Source: Agaribacter marinus (GTDB taxonomy: Bacteria; Pseudomonadota; Gammaproteobacteria; Enterobacterales; Alteromonadaceae). From it: a DNA stretch of 64,000 nucleotides. Every line of letters begins with the position of its first letter. The first letter of the stretch is position 1. The stretch covers positions 310,001-374,000 of the forward strand of contig NZ_BSOT01000005.1 in assembly GCF_030160655.1 (NCBI RefSeq), written 5' to 3'. The position numbers and the translations under genes are program-made. This document shows positions 20,865-31,761 of this stretch, one piece after another. The notes under the pieces were generated by a model that saw only the letters and a list, made by a program, of their open reading frames with translations, had not been told where the DNA came from and ran no database searches.

Positions 20865-21556
20865 TGGCCTTAGTTGAAAATTTATATAACGATAAAGATA
20901 GTCTAAATACTCAGTTTGCTGCAAAGATTGCTGAACAATTAAATGCGGCCATAGCAAAAAATGGAAAAGCAACGTTTGCCGTAAGTGGCGGTTCTACACC
21001 TAAACCTTTATTTCAAATATTGTCACAAAATGCAGATGTCGACTGGGCAAATGTTACCGTTATGCTTGTAGACGAGCGTTGGGTTGATGACAGTAGTGAA
21101 GCCAGTAACCAAACATTGGTTAAACAAAATTTATTGCAAAATGAAGCGTCAAAAGCAAATTATTTATCGATTAAAACAACTGCTGATTCAGCTGAAAGTG
21201 CAATAGCCGAAATAGATAAAAAAGTTAAAGCACAATTACCTTTAGATGTCGTTATTCTCGGTATGGGAGGCGATGGTCATACTGCGTCTCTTTTTCCTTG
21301 TAGCAAAGAACTAGAGGAAGGCCTTAGACTTGACAAAGTTGAGTCAGTAATTGCAACTCAACCAACAACAGCGCCTCATCAACGCATGTCGTTGACGTTA
21401 GCCAGTATTGTGAGTGCCTCAAATGTATATTTACACATTACTAGTGATGCAAAAAAGATGGTCCTCGATGAAGCCTTAGCGAAACATACTGCGCTAGAAA
21501 AACCGATAAAAGCAGTCGCTGATAACACTGATTTACTCTTAATGTGGGCGCCTTAA
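20864..21556 (+). CDS. pgl: 6-phosphogluconolactonase
   Basis: Hydrolyses 6-phosphogluconolactone. 230 residues of the DevB/NagB-like family, with [13 protein letters not shown] near the N-terminus, VDERWVDD, and [13 protein letters not shown]. Second in the operon, starting within the zwf stop codon, with edd following after 2 nt. Confidence 0.96.
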   Translation: MALVENLYNDKDSLNTQFAAKIAEQLNAAIAKNGKATFAVSGGSTPKPLFQILSQNADVDWANVTVMLVDERWVDDSSEASNQTLVKQNLLQNEASKANYLSIKTTADSAESAIAEIDKKVKAQLPLDVVILGMGGDGHTASLFPCSKELEEGLRLDKVESVIATQPTTAPHQRMSLTLASIVSASNVYLHITSDAKKMVLDEALAKHTALEKPIKAVADNTDLLLMWAP

Positions 21557-21558
21557 TC

Positions 21559-23382
21559 ATGAATTCTATTATCCAAGAAGTAACTGACCGTATTATTGAA
21601 CGCAGTAAGGGTACTCGCGCAGATTATTTAGCTAAAATTGAAAAAGCGAGACGAGAAGGGCCTCATCGCGGTACGCTTTCATGTGGTAACTTAGCCCACG
21701 GCTTTGCTGCGTGTGGAAAAGAAGAAAAGTCTGATTTACGCAGTATGATTAAATCGAATATTGCTATCGTTTCTTCTTACAATGACATGTTGAGTGCTCA
21801 CCAACCCTATGAAACGTATCCTCAAATATTAAAGGACGCTATCGCCAGCGTTGGGAGCGTTGCACAATTTGCAGGCGGTGTTCCTGCAATGTGTGACGGC
21901 GTTACTCAAGGCAATGCTGGTATGGAATTGTCATTAATGAGTAGAGACAACATAGCGATGGGTGCGGCCGTTGGCCTCAGTCACAATATGTTTGATGGCG
22001 CTCTAATGCTTGGTATTTGTGACAAAATCGTGCCTGGCTTGCTACTTGGAGGCCTAAGCTTCGGGCACTTGCCAACAATATTCGTCCCCGCTGGCCCTAT
22101 GCCATCAGGTTTGCCAAACAAAGAAAAAGCACGCGTTAGGCAACAGTTTGCTGAAGGAAAGGTAGGACGTGATGCCTTATTAGAAGCCGAATCTCAATCT
22201 TATCACTCTGCTGGTACTTGTACCTTTTATGGCACAGCAAATAGTAATCAATTAGTGGTAGAGGTCATGGGCTTACATTTGCCTGGTGCTTCTTTCGTTA
22301 ATCCGGGCACTGAATTGCGAGATGAGTTAACTATAGCGGCAGCAAAACAAGTGACTCGACTGACTGATTTAGGGACGAGTTACACCCCGATTGGTCACAT
22401 TGTGGATGCTAAATCGATGGTGAATGGCATCGTTGCCTTGTTGGCTACGGGTGGTTCAACCAATCACACAATGCACCTGGTTGCAGTGGCGAGGGCGGCT
22501 GGCTTAATTATAAATTGGGATGATTTTTCTGATATTTCTAGTGCGACGCCACTGTTAACACGTATTTATCCTAATGGTTCTGCTGACATTAATCACTTTA
22601 CGGCTGCAGGCGGTATGTCATTGTTGTTCAAACAGTTATTAGATGCTGGACTATTGCACAATGATGTAAAAACCATTTGTGGCGACGGTTTGGACGCATA
22701 TACCAAAGAACCGAAACTCAAAGACGGTGATCTTGTCTGGGAAGATGGCCCTCAAACCTCTTTCGATACTGAAGTCTTAGCTTCTGCTGACAAACCATTT
22801 AAGCCTGATGGCGGTTTATCCGTACTTAAAGGTAATTTAGGTCGCTCAGTTATTAAAACATCTGCGTTACGTGAACCTGAATGTCATATCAAAGCGCCTG
22901 CTGTTGTATTTGATGATCAGTATGCGTTAGACGCAGCATTTCAATCTGGTGAGTTAAACAAAGATTGTGTAGTAGTTGTAAGATTCCAAGGTCCTGCGGC
23001 TATTGGCATGCCTGAACTACATCGCTTAACGCCACCCTTAGGTGTGCTTCAGGATAAAGGCTATAAAGTTGCATTGGTCACTGACGGGCGTATGTCTGGC
23101 GCATCTGGTAAAGTGCCTGCTGCTATTCATTTAACGCCTGAAGCCTATAAAGGCGGCTTGATCGGCAAAGTGCAAAATGGCGACATTATAGAGATAGATA
23201 CGTCGACTAACAGCATGACCTTGCATGTATCTGAGGATGTTTTGGCTGCGAGAGATGCCACTGTTGTCGACTTGTCTGACAGCCACGTAGGTATGGGGCG
23301 AGAGTTGTTTGCTGGCATGCGTTCAACATTGACTGGCGCGGAAGAGGGTGCTTGTTCCTTGTTTTTTGAACAGCAAGGTTAA
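21559..23382 (+). CDS. edd: Phosphogluconate dehydratase
   Basis: Dehydrates 6-phosphogluconate to KDPG, the first committed Entner-Doudoroff step, with a 4Fe-4S cluster. 607 residues. Visible IlvD/Edd features: [14 protein letters not shown] (cluster Cys), [45 protein letters not shown] and [15 protein letters not shown]. The frame is open from GTG 21544 inside pgl, but the ATG at 21559 matches relatives ([13 protein letters not shown]). Confidence 0.97.
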   Translation: MNSIIQEVTDRIIERSKGTRADYLAKIEKARREGPHRGTLSCGNLAHGFAACGKEEKSDLRSMIKSNIAIVSSYNDMLSAHQPYETYPQILKDAIASVGSVAQFAGGVPAMCDGVTQGNAGMELSLMSRDNIAMGAAVGLSHNMFDGALMLGICDKIVPGLLLGGLSFGHLPTIFVPAGPMPSGLPNKEKARVRQQFAEGKVGRDALLEAESQSYHSAGTCTFYGTANSNQLVVEVMGLHLPGASFVNPGTELRDELTIAAAKQVTRLTDLGTSYTPIGHIVDAKSMVNGIVALLATGGSTNHTMHLVAVARAAGLIINWDDFSDISSATPLLTRIYPNGSADINHFTAAGGMSLLFKQLLDAGLLHNDVKTICGDGLDAYTKEPKLKDGDLVWEDGPQTSFDTEVLASADKPFKPDGGLSVLKGNLGRSVIKTSALREPECHIKAPAVVFDDQYALDAAFQSGELNKDCVVVVRFQGPAAIGMPELHRLTPPLGVLQDKGYKVALVTDGRMSGASGKVPAAIHLTPEAYKGGLIGKVQNGDIIEIDTSTNSMTLHVSEDVLAARDATVVDLSDSHVGMGRELFAGMRSTLTGAEEGACSLFFEQQG

Positions 23383-23387
23383 TCTAC

Positions 23388-24365
23388 ATGAGTATCAGCA
23401 CTAAACAGTTCATTGCGGATGTAGGCGGTACGAATATACGTCTTGCTGTGGTAGAAAATGGTGAAATTTTACAAGTAAAAAAATATTTATGTGAAGATTT
23501 TGAGACGATTAAAGATGCGATTGTGTCATTTCAAAATGACACAATTACACAATCTTTCACGTCTGGGTGCATTGCGATAGCATGTCCTGTCGATAAAGAT
23601 ACTGTGACGATGACCAATCATAGTTGGTCATTTTCAAAAATTGAACTTGCTGAGGCGCTTGGCCTAGAAAAACTATTTGTTATCAATGACTATACCGCGA
23701 TTGCTTTTTCCTTACCTCATTTGTCAGATAAACAAATCATTCAAGTGGGTGGTGGTAAAGCGATAGAGAAGGGCAACATTGCTGTATTCGGTCCTGGCAC
23801 AGGTCTCGGTGTTGAACATATCACGTGGACGTCTAGTGGTTGGCAAACGCTTAATGGCGAAGGTGGTCATGTAGATTTTGCCCCAACAGACGAAACAGGT
23901 ATTGTGGTATGGCGTTATTTGACCAATAAGTTAGGGCGTGTGTCGGCAGAAGAGTTGCTTTCTGGGCGTGGTATTGTCAATACCTACCAAGCACTTTGTG
24001 ATCACAATAGCATCAGTCCTCGCTATACTCAGCCGCATGAGGTAACAGCAGCGGGTGTTCAAAAAGAAGATAAAGTTGCTTATGATGCGGTGAGCTTTTA
24101 TTGCAAAGCAATGGGAAGTTTTGCGGGAAACCTTGCATTAAATCTTTGTACGACCGGCGGCGTTTTTATTGCTGGTGGAATCACTTCTCGTATCACAGAT
24201 TTCTTTATAAATAGCGAATTTAGAGCGGCGTTTGAAAACAAAGGTAGCTTTTCAAACTATGTAAAAGATATTCCTACATTTTTAATTAACGAACCTGACC
24301 ATGGATTGTTAGGGACGTTAGCTTATTTACAACAACATTTACAGAGTAGACTAGATCATGAATAA
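23388..24365 (+). CDS. glk: Glucokinase
   Basis: Phosphorylates glucose with ATP. 325 residues of the Glk (ROK-independent, E. coli-like) family. N-terminal phosphate motif [13 protein letters not shown] (about 12-24), [10 protein letters not shown] with the catalytic Asp, GPGTGLGVE, and ELLSGRG. It sits between edd and eda, so glucose entry is wired into the same operon as the Entner-Doudoroff enzymes. The stop overlaps the eda start by 8 nt. Confidence 0.96.
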   Translation: MSISTKQFIADVGGTNIRLAVVENGEILQVKKYLCEDFETIKDAIVSFQNDTITQSFTSGCIAIACPVDKDTVTMTNHSWSFSKIELAEALGLEKLFVINDYTAIAFSLPHLSDKQIIQVGGGKAIEKGNIAVFGPGTGLGVEHITWTSSGWQTLNGEGGHVDFAPTDETGIVVWRYLTNKLGRVSAEELLSGRGIVNTYQALCDHNSISPRYTQPHEVTAAGVQKEDKVAYDAVSFYCKAMGSFAGNLALNLCTTGGVFIAGGITSRITDFFINSEFRAAFENKGSFSNYVKDIPTFLINEPDHGLLGTLAYLQQHLQSRLDHE

Positions 24366-24990
24366 CTGGAAATACAGTTCAGAAGAAATTTTTAGTCAAG
24401 GTCCTGTGGTACCAGTATTGGTAATAGACAAAGTAGAAGACGCTTTGCCGATCGCAGAAAGCTTGATGAAAGGTGGTATTAATGTACTTGAAGTTACTCT
24501 TCGTACTGACGCTGCCATGGATATCATTGCACTTATTGCGAAAGAAATTCCAGAAGCCTATATTGGTGCAGGTACGGTAACCAATAGAGAGCAACTAAAA
24601 GCGGTAACTGATGCTGGCGCTAAATTTGCCATTAGCCCAGGCTTAACGGCTGACTTGTTAAAAGCAGGTAAAGAAGGTTCTATACCTTTAATACCCGGAG
24701 TTTCTAACATTTCTGATCTAATGCGAGCAAATGATGCTGGCTATGATCATCTAAAATTTTTCCCAGCTGAAGCTGCCGGCGGTGTCAAAGCGCTTAAGTC
24801 TATCGGTGGACCATTCCCCAATACAGTATTTTGCCCAACGGGTGGTATTGGTCCAGGTAATTACAAAGAATATTTAGCGCTTAAAAATGTTAAATGTTGT
24901 GGCGGTTCTTGGGTAGCCCCGAACGACGCAATTGAAAATAAAGAGTGGGCTGTGCTTACGAAGTTAGCAAAAGAAGCCGTCGCACTTTAA
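24358..24990 (+). CDS. eda: KDPG/KHG aldolase
   Basis: Splits 2-keto-3-deoxy-6-phosphogluconate into pyruvate and glyceraldehyde-3-phosphate. 210 residues. The catalytic Glu45 (VLEVTLRT) and Schiff-base Lys133 ([12 protein letters not shown]) fall at the same numbers as in E. coli Eda. Last gene of the operon, followed by a strong terminator. Its product GAP is handled by gapA encoded just downstream on the other strand. Confidence 0.97.
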   Translation: MNNWKYSSEEIFSQGPVVPVLVIDKVEDALPIAESLMKGGINVLEVTLRTDAAMDIIALIAKEIPEAYIGAGTVTNREQLKAVTDAGAKFAISPGLTADLLKAGKEGSIPLIPGVSNISDLMRANDAGYDHLKFFPAEAAGGVKALKSIGGPFPNTVFCPTGGIGPGNYKEYLALKNVKCCGGSWVAPNDAIENKEWAVLTKLAKEAVAL

Positions 24991-25005
24991 TTTTATATTG
25001 TTGCT

Positions 25006-25032
25006 AAAAAACGGGGCTTAGCCCCGTTTTTT
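25006..25032. terminator. Bidirectional terminator after eda / yeaD
   Basis: A perfect 12-bp stem, AAAAAACGGGGC (25006-25017) with GCCCCGTTTTTT (25021-25032), TTA loop. It serves the convergent eda (+) and yeaD (-) transcripts. Confidence 0.95.
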
Positions 25033-25036
25033 GATG

Positions 25037-25930
25037 CTAGCGTGTTTTTGCACTAAACCACTGAGATATTTCTACTGAACTATGCGCGTCTACGATAGTG
25101 CCTTCAGTATTCCCCGCTTCAATGCAAAGCATCGTCTCATAACCGTTATCAGCCATATCCTTCATCGATTTGCTCTTATCAATATAGGGATTCCAAACGA
25201 TGATACTGTCATGACCAGATTGCCCTATGTTTATATCAAAATTGTTATGACTTCTTATGGTCACTGTCTGCGAATTGGTTGAAGTATCTACTTCTGCAAC
25301 ATGAATTCGATCGGTTTCGGACTCAAATTTATACGGTAGGGAAGGCGTATTGCCATGGGTATCAACGACCTTGTCGTAATAATTAGATGTAACACCGTCA
25401 ATTTGCGCTGTTGTGATATCTTTCACATTAAAATACGAGTGTAAGGCTTGGGTAATAGATATTGGTGTATTGCCTGTATTACTTGAAATTAAACTAATCT
25501 TGCAATCTTTTGAAATAGTGACGACTAAGCGTACGGTTAAATGTGCAGAAGTGTTGTACAAACTAAGCGTTTCAGGTTGTAGAGTTAGTGTTGTTTCTGT
25601 GATTTCCGCAGCGTCCGATTTTTCTTCAATTGCGATCAGTTGCCAAGCTTGTGAACGCACAAAACCATGGGCAGGTATATCATCGCCGGAACGTAAGTTG
25701 GCAAACCAAGGCCAGCATATTGGTACGCCACCTCGTATTGCCGTCTTTTCATCAAAAATAGCTTCTTCGCTTAGCCATAGTATATTTTCATTTACGCTTG
25801 TCGGTGTAAAGCTGAGTAAATGACCACCAAACAATGATAGTAGTGCCTCGGCGTTGGCATTTTTTATTTGAATACACGGTGTGTTTTTATACGTAATGAC
25901 AGAAACGCTTTTATAGTCAGTGAAGTTCAT
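25037..25930 (-). CDS. yeaD: Glucose-6-phosphate 1-epimerase (D-hexose-6-phosphate mutarotase)
   Basis: Interconverts the anomers of hexose-6-phosphates, feeding zwf. 297 residues of the YeaD/aldose-1-epimerase fold. Visible: GGHLLSFTP, AIRGGVPICWPWF (substrate Arg), HGFVRSQ (catalytic His), LHSYF and EAGN. The frame is open to 26038, but that extension covers the gapA terminator; the ATG at 25930 (MNFTDYK) with GGAA 9 nt upstream is preferred. It follows gapA on the same strand, as in E. coli. Confidence 0.94.
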   Translation of the reverse strand: MNFTDYKSVSVITYKNTPCIQIKNANAEALLSLFGGHLLSFTPTSVNENILWLSEEAIFDEKTAIRGGVPICWPWFANLRSGDDIPAHGFVRSQAWQLIAIEEKSDAAEITETTLTLQPETLSLYNTSAHLTVRLVVTISKDCKISLISSNTGNTPISITQALHSYFNVKDITTAQIDGVTSNYYDKVVDTHGNTPSLPYKFESETDRIHVAEVDTSTNSQTVTIRSHNNFDINIGQSGHDSIIVWNPYIDKSKSMKDMADNGYETMLCIEAGNTEGTIVDAHSSVEISQWFSAKTR

Positions 25931-25960
25931 GCGTGTTAATTTCCGGAATGATGAGCAACA

Positions 25961-25984
25961 AAAAAGCGGCTTTCGCCGCTTCCA
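25961..25984 (-). terminator. Terminator between gapA and yeaD
   Basis: Stem AAGCGGC (25964-25970) with GCCGCTT (25975-25981), TTTC loop; the minus strand runs into TTTTTTG. It separates gapA from yeaD, so yeaD is expressed by read-through or its own promoter. Confidence 0.85.
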
Positions 25985-26018
25985 AATAAAACTATCTATT
26001 GGCAAATACCAACGTAAG

Positions 26019-27014
<996 letters not shown>

Positions 27015-27261
27015 TTAATCCTCGCTTGCGTTGTGCGTGTAATTTAATTACGAAAATTATGCAGAAAATTGTGACAAATTGCAAAACAAACCGCATTTAT
27101 TGTTGTTAAATTACAGATTTAGTGGATAAATAGGAATTGCAAACGTATTCAACTTGGCTTCGGCCGCGCATAGTGAATAATGCAGCGTTACAAAAATGTT
27201 AATCAATTTAGAAAATGTGCTGGAAAATTATTCAACCGGTACCTGATTTCAGGAACATATT
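27015..27261. promoter_or_regulatory. Divergent gapA/malQ control region with HexR-like boxes
   Basis: A 247-bp gene-free region. TGTAATTTAATTACG (27038-27052) and TGTTGTTAAATTACA (27101-27115) each differ from the recalled HexR consensus TGTARTWWWWYTACA at one position. The first is placed to block gapA transcription or translation start; their centres are 63 bp apart, about six helical turns. Confidence 0.75.
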
Positions 27262-29505
27262 ATGAATAAAATGATCGACTGTGCCGCTCAAACACCTGCT
27301 GAAGATTGCTCAGAAGAATTGGTAAGAGAGTTGGTCAACTATAAAGGTATTGGATCAGACTTTATTGATGCTTGGGGTAAGCCCGCAAAGATTGCAGTAA
27401 AAAATCAGATAAAACTGCTCCAAGCAATGGGTTACGACATGCGGGACGAATCTAGTTTGCAACATCAACTTCATGATGAAGCCACTAGCGAGTGGTTACA
27501 AGGCTTAAACCCAGTGCATGTGTTTAGAACTAACAACGATATTTGTATCCCGATACGAGTATCTATCGCCGATGCTACCGCCGAGCATACGCTTAAAATC
27601 ACAACAGAAAGTGGTGCTGAACACAAAATAAAATTTTTACCCTCTGAAGGCACTTTAGTGGCTTCTCAAGCGGTTGAGGATATTGAGTATCAGCAGTATT
27701 TGGTAGCAGTTGATGAGGTATTTACTGAAGGTTATCACCAATTAAGTTTAACTAAAGGCAGAAAAAACGTTGCCGCTAGTCGCCTTATTGTTGCTCCAGA
27801 GTCTTGCTTCATTCCTGACGACATTGCTAGCGGAAAAAAAATGTGGGGCTTGAGTGTTCAGCTTTATTGTTTGAAAAGTGAGCGTAATTGGGGCATTGGT
27901 GACTTTTCTGATCTCATTTTTTTAGTGAATAATGCGGCAAAACAAGGCGCTGATTTTGTTGGTTTAAATCCGATACATTCACTTTATGCAGCAGACCCTG
28001 ATACTTGTAGTCCTTATGGCCCAAGTTCTCGACGTTGGCTGAACTATTTGTATATTGACGTTGAAAGTATTGATTGTTTTGATAGCTCAAGCGTTGAATC
28101 ATACATGACTGAAAATGATGTTGCAGCAAAGTTAGTATCGTTAAGAGCATTGGATTTTGTTGATTACGAGGGCGTGGCAGCGCAAAAACTAGCGGTGCTA
28201 GGTAAAGTTTTTGACGTCTATTCAGAAAAATATTTCAGTAAAAATAGTAAACAAAAGAAAGCCTTTGACGAATTTGTTGCGGCAGGAGGTGATAGTTTAC
28301 ATACCCTCGCTGTATTTGAAACCTTGCAGATGGAGCTTAAAAATAAAGGCAAAGCGCATTGGGGGTGGCCAGTGTTTCCTGATGGGTATCAAGAAGCACA
28401 TTTACCCGCAGTAAGACGCTTTGCTAAAAAACATGCGCATCAGGTCGATTTTTATAAATTTTTACAATGGCAAGCATCTTTACAGTTTGAAGCCGCTAGT
28501 AAAGCGGCAAAAGACGCTGGTATGTCTATTGGTTTATATCGAGATTTAGCGGTGGGTGTAAGTGAAGGAAGTGCTGAAATATGGGGTAACCAATCACTTT
28601 ATTGTACGGATGTCAGTGTTGGTGCTCCGCCAGATATTTTGGGGCCTTTAGGGCAGAAATGGGGCTTGCCACCAATGGATCCAGATGCATTATATCAGCA
28701 AGCTTATCAGCCAATTATTGATCTATTTGAATCAAATATGCATGCGTCAGGTGCATTGCGGATTGACCACGTAATGGCTTTACTTAGACTTTGGTGGGTG
28801 CACAAAGATGATGACGCAAACGATGGCGCTTACGTTAACTATCCTGTCGATGATTTATTGGCAATTTTGGCACTCGAAAGTCAGCGCAATAAGAGTTTAG
28901 TGATTGGTGAGGATTTAGGGACGGTGCCAGATTCAATACGCACGAAGTTGCAAGAAAATGGCATGTATTCTTATCGAGTATTCTTTTTTGAACAAGCGCA
29001 AGACGGCGGCTTTTTCTCTCCTTCACATTATCCAGAACAATCTATGGCGACGCTGACGACACACGATATGCCAACGTTGATTGGCTTTTGGCACTGCGAC
29101 GATTTGGTACTTGGCAAGGACGTTGGTCTATATCCAGATGAGGATGTGTTGGCGACCCTGTATGCAGATAGACATGATAACAAGCAGCAAATTTTAAATA
29201 CCTTGCATGGGCATGGTTCTATAGGTGATGATATCAGCAGAGATGTGCATTATGTGGGCATGAATAAGTCTCTTAATCACGGCTTGCAAACACATATGGC
29301 AGGCGGTTCGAGTGCATTGCTTAGTTTACAGCTTGAAGATTGGCTTGAAATGGAAAAGCCAGTTAATATACCTGGTACGTTTAAAGAATATCCTAATTGG
29401 AAGCGTAAACTCAGTCACAATCTTGAAGATATTTTTACGCGGGCAGATATTCAATCGTTGGCGAAGGCAATCACGCACAAACGTATAGGTGCCAGCCAAT
29501 CATAA
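27262..29505 (+). CDS. malQ: 4-alpha-glucanotransferase (amylomaltase)
   Basis: A GH77 enzyme that disproportionates malto-oligosaccharides and releases glucose for Glk. 747 residues, the long form with an N-terminal extension of about 190 residues. Catalytic region: LRIDHVMALLRLWW (nucleophile Asp about 502), IGEDLGTVPDSIR (acid/base Glu about 551), and LTTHDMPTLIGFW (stabiliser Asp). SD AGGA. glgB starts 11 nt downstream. A possible HexR site upstream suggests joint control with gapA. Confidence 0.96.
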   Translation: MNKMIDCAAQTPAEDCSEELVRELVNYKGIGSDFIDAWGKPAKIAVKNQIKLLQAMGYDMRDESSLQHQLHDEATSEWLQGLNPVHVFRTNNDICIPIRVSIADATAEHTLKITTESGAEHKIKFLPSEGTLVASQAVEDIEYQQYLVAVDEVFTEGYHQLSLTKGRKNVAASRLIVAPESCFIPDDIASGKKMWGLSVQLYCLKSERNWGIGDFSDLIFLVNNAAKQGADFVGLNPIHSLYAADPDTCSPYGPSSRRWLNYLYIDVESIDCFDSSSVESYMTENDVAAKLVSLRALDFVDYEGVAAQKLAVLGKVFDVYSEKYFSKNSKQKKAFDEFVAAGGDSLHTLAVFETLQMELKNKGKAHWGWPVFPDGYQEAHLPAVRRFAKKHAHQVDFYKFLQWQASLQFEAASKAAKDAGMSIGLYRDLAVGVSEGSAEIWGNQSLYCTDVSVGAPPDILGPLGQKWGLPPMDPDALYQQAYQPIIDLFESNMHASGALRIDHVMALLRLWWVHKDDDANDGAYVNYPVDDLLAILALESQRNKSLVIGEDLGTVPDSIRTKLQENGMYSYRVFFFEQAQDGGFFSPSHYPEQSMATLTTHDMPTLIGFWHCDDLVLGKDVGLYPDEDVLATLYADRHDNKQQILNTLHGHGSIGDDISRDVHYVGMNKSLNHGLQTHMAGGSSALLSLQLEDWLEMEKPVNIPGTFKEYPNWKRKLSHNLEDIFTRADIQSLAKAITHKRIGASQS

Positions 29506-29516
29506 CCGGAGACAAT

Positions 29517-31679
29517 ATGCTGTTGGAACAACAAATAAGAGAAGGCCGCTGTACTTATCCGTTTTCGTATTTAGGGCATCATGAAATTGATGGTGAAGTG
29601 ATTGTCAGAGTGTTTGTTCCAACTGCACAAGATGTGCAAATCCTCGGGCCAGATGGCCAATTGATTGCCACTGCGGAAGATGTCGGCGATGGGGCTTTTG
29701 TTGCCAGATGTAAACCAAATAAGTTCCAAACGCCTTATACTGTGAGTGCCAAAAGTGATAGCGGTCAATTTGATTATGTCGACCCATACCAGTTCACGGA
29801 TGAAGCCTATCACGCCGTACATTTTATAGACCACGCCCCAGAAAACATATACCAACAAGCCGGTGCACAGATCAAAATAACCGAAAACGGCATAGCCGGT
29901 GTAAGGTTTTCGGTTTTTGCGCCAAACGCAAGCTCTGTGTCTGTTTTTGGCAGTTTTAATCATTGGCAAAAATATTTACATCCAATGCAACGCACTGAGC
30001 TTGGTTATTGGGTGTTATTTGTGCCCAATGTTGAAGTCGGTGCAGAATATAAGTTTGCTATTCGTGATAGCGAAGGTAATGAATTGCCAGACAAATCGGA
30101 TCCGGTGGGTTTTCATCACCACCAATTTCCGTCGCACTGTTCAGTCGTTTACGACCATGGACAATATGTGTGGCATGACGACGCATGGCAACAAAGGGGC
30201 GTTGTCAATCATTACTCCTCACCTATGAGTATATATGAAGTGCAGCTGGGCTCTTGGAAACGGCCTGAGCAAGCTGAACGACGCTATTTTAGTTACCGAG
30301 AATTGGCGGACGATTTAGTGTCGTATGTATGTGAAATGGGGTTTACGCATATTGAAGTCATGCCCGTATCGGAATATCCTTTTGATGGCTCATGGGGGTA
30401 TCAACCTGTTGGACTATTTGCGCCAACAAGTCGCTTTGGAGGGCCTGACGGATTCAAATACTTTGTGGATAAGTGTCACCAAGAAAATATTGCCGTCATT
30501 ATTGATTGGGTACCTGCGCACTTTCCTGCGGATGGGCACGGTTTAGCACGATTTGATGGTTCGTTTGTCTATGAATATGAAGACCCTCGTAGAGGTTGGC
30601 ACCCCGATTGGAATTCTTGCATATACGATTTTGGCAAAGATACTGTGCGACAATTTTTAGTGGCCAATGCGCTATATTGGTTTGATAAGTTCCATGTAGA
30701 CGGCATTCGTGTCGACGCTGTCGCGTCAATGCTTTATTTGGATTACTCAAGAAAAGAGGGTGAATGGGTTCCCAACGTTGATGGTGGAAATCATAACTAT
30801 GAAGCGATTAGTTTGTTGCAGTGGGTGAATTCAGAAGTTTATGCCAAGTACCCTAAGGCGCTCACAATTGCCGAAGAGTCGACCTCATTTGCGGGAGTAT
30901 CTCAACCAGTATCTAGTGGAGGTTTAGGTTTTGGTTTTAAATGGAATATGGGATGGATGCACGATACCTTGACTTACATCGCTAAAGATCCTGCATATCG
31001 CCGCTATCATCACAGTGATCTGACGTTTAGTATGGTGTACGCGTATGATGAAAATTTTGTATTGCCAATTTCACACGATGAGGTTGTTCATGGTAAGGGC
31101 AGTATGATTCAAAAAATGCCGGGAGATGATTGGCAAAAATTTGCTAACTTACGGGCATATTTTGGTTTTATGTTTGGGCATCCAGGTAAGAAACTACAGT
31201 TTATGGGTAGCGAAATAGCACAATGGAAAGAGTGGAATCACGACACGCAAGTCGACTGGCCGCAACTTAAATATCCGTCTCATAAAGGCATTCAAGCCCT
31301 ATATAAAACCTTAAATTCGATTTATACAAGCTATCCTGCATTATATGAATGTGATCATGAACCTTCAGGGTTTACATGGTTAGATTTACATAATGAAGAA
31401 CAATCAATTTTGGCGTTTGTACGTTTTGATAAGCAACATCAACAAGCGGTGATTGTTATTTGTAATTTTACACCTGTCCCGCACGAATCATGTAAAATTG
31501 GCGCGCCGTCAAGTGGTGATTATACGTTAATTTTAAATACCGACGCGGTTGAGTTTGGCGGCAGCAACTTTGATACTGCTGATAAAGTGAGATCTATCAA
31601 TCAAGCTTGGCAAGGGCAAGAACATTCTATTGAAGTAAATATTCCTCCTTTAGCGACAATCATGCTAGCCTTAGACTAA
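29517..31679 (+). CDS. glgB: 1,4-alpha-glucan branching enzyme
   Basis: Forms alpha-1,6 branches in glycogen. 720 residues: N-terminal CBM48-like modules (about 20-110 and 125-215), a GH13 barrel and a C-terminal beta domain. Catalytic segments DGIRVDAVASML (nucleophile Asp about 401), AEESTSF (Glu about 454) and LPISHDEVVHGK (Asp about 522). GGAG 6 nt before the ATG. Second in malQ-glgB-glgX. Confidence 0.97.
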   Translation: MLLEQQIREGRCTYPFSYLGHHEIDGEVIVRVFVPTAQDVQILGPDGQLIATAEDVGDGAFVARCKPNKFQTPYTVSAKSDSGQFDYVDPYQFTDEAYHAVHFIDHAPENIYQQAGAQIKITENGIAGVRFSVFAPNASSVSVFGSFNHWQKYLHPMQRTELGYWVLFVPNVEVGAEYKFAIRDSEGNELPDKSDPVGFHHHQFPSHCSVVYDHGQYVWHDDAWQQRGVVNHYSSPMSIYEVQLGSWKRPEQAERRYFSYRELADDLVSYVCEMGFTHIEVMPVSEYPFDGSWGYQPVGLFAPTSRFGGPDGFKYFVDKCHQENIAVIIDWVPAHFPADGHGLARFDGSFVYEYEDPRRGWHPDWNSCIYDFGKDTVRQFLVANALYWFDKFHVDGIRVDAVASMLYLDYSRKEGEWVPNVDGGNHNYEAISLLQWVNSEVYAKYPKALTIAEESTSFAGVSQPVSSGGLGFGFKWNMGWMHDTLTYIAKDPAYRRYHHSDLTFSMVYAYDENFVLPISHDEVVHGKGSMIQKMPGDDWQKFANLRAYFGFMFGHPGKKLQFMGSEIAQWKEWNHDTQVDWPQLKYPSHKGIQALYKTLNSIYTSYPALYECDHEPSGFTWLDLHNEEQSILAFVRFDKQHQQAVIVICNFTPVPHESCKIGAPSSGDYTLILNTDAVEFGGSNFDTADKVRSINQAWQGQEHSIEVNIPPLATIMLALD

Positions 31680-31703
31680 GCTCGCAGAGCTTATTAGACT
31701 AAT

Positions 31704-31732
31704 ACGTGTTTATCTATCAATGATAAGCACGT
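31704..31732 (+). other. Hairpin in the glgB-glgX spacer
   Basis: Stem ACGTGTTTATC (31704-31714) with GATAAGCACGT (31722-31732), one G-T wobble, 7-nt loop. No T tract follows, so it is not a standard terminator; it may stabilise or process the mRNA between glgB and glgX. Confidence 0.5.
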
Positions 31733-31761
31733 GAAAATCTTTGACAATTACCTAAACAAAT

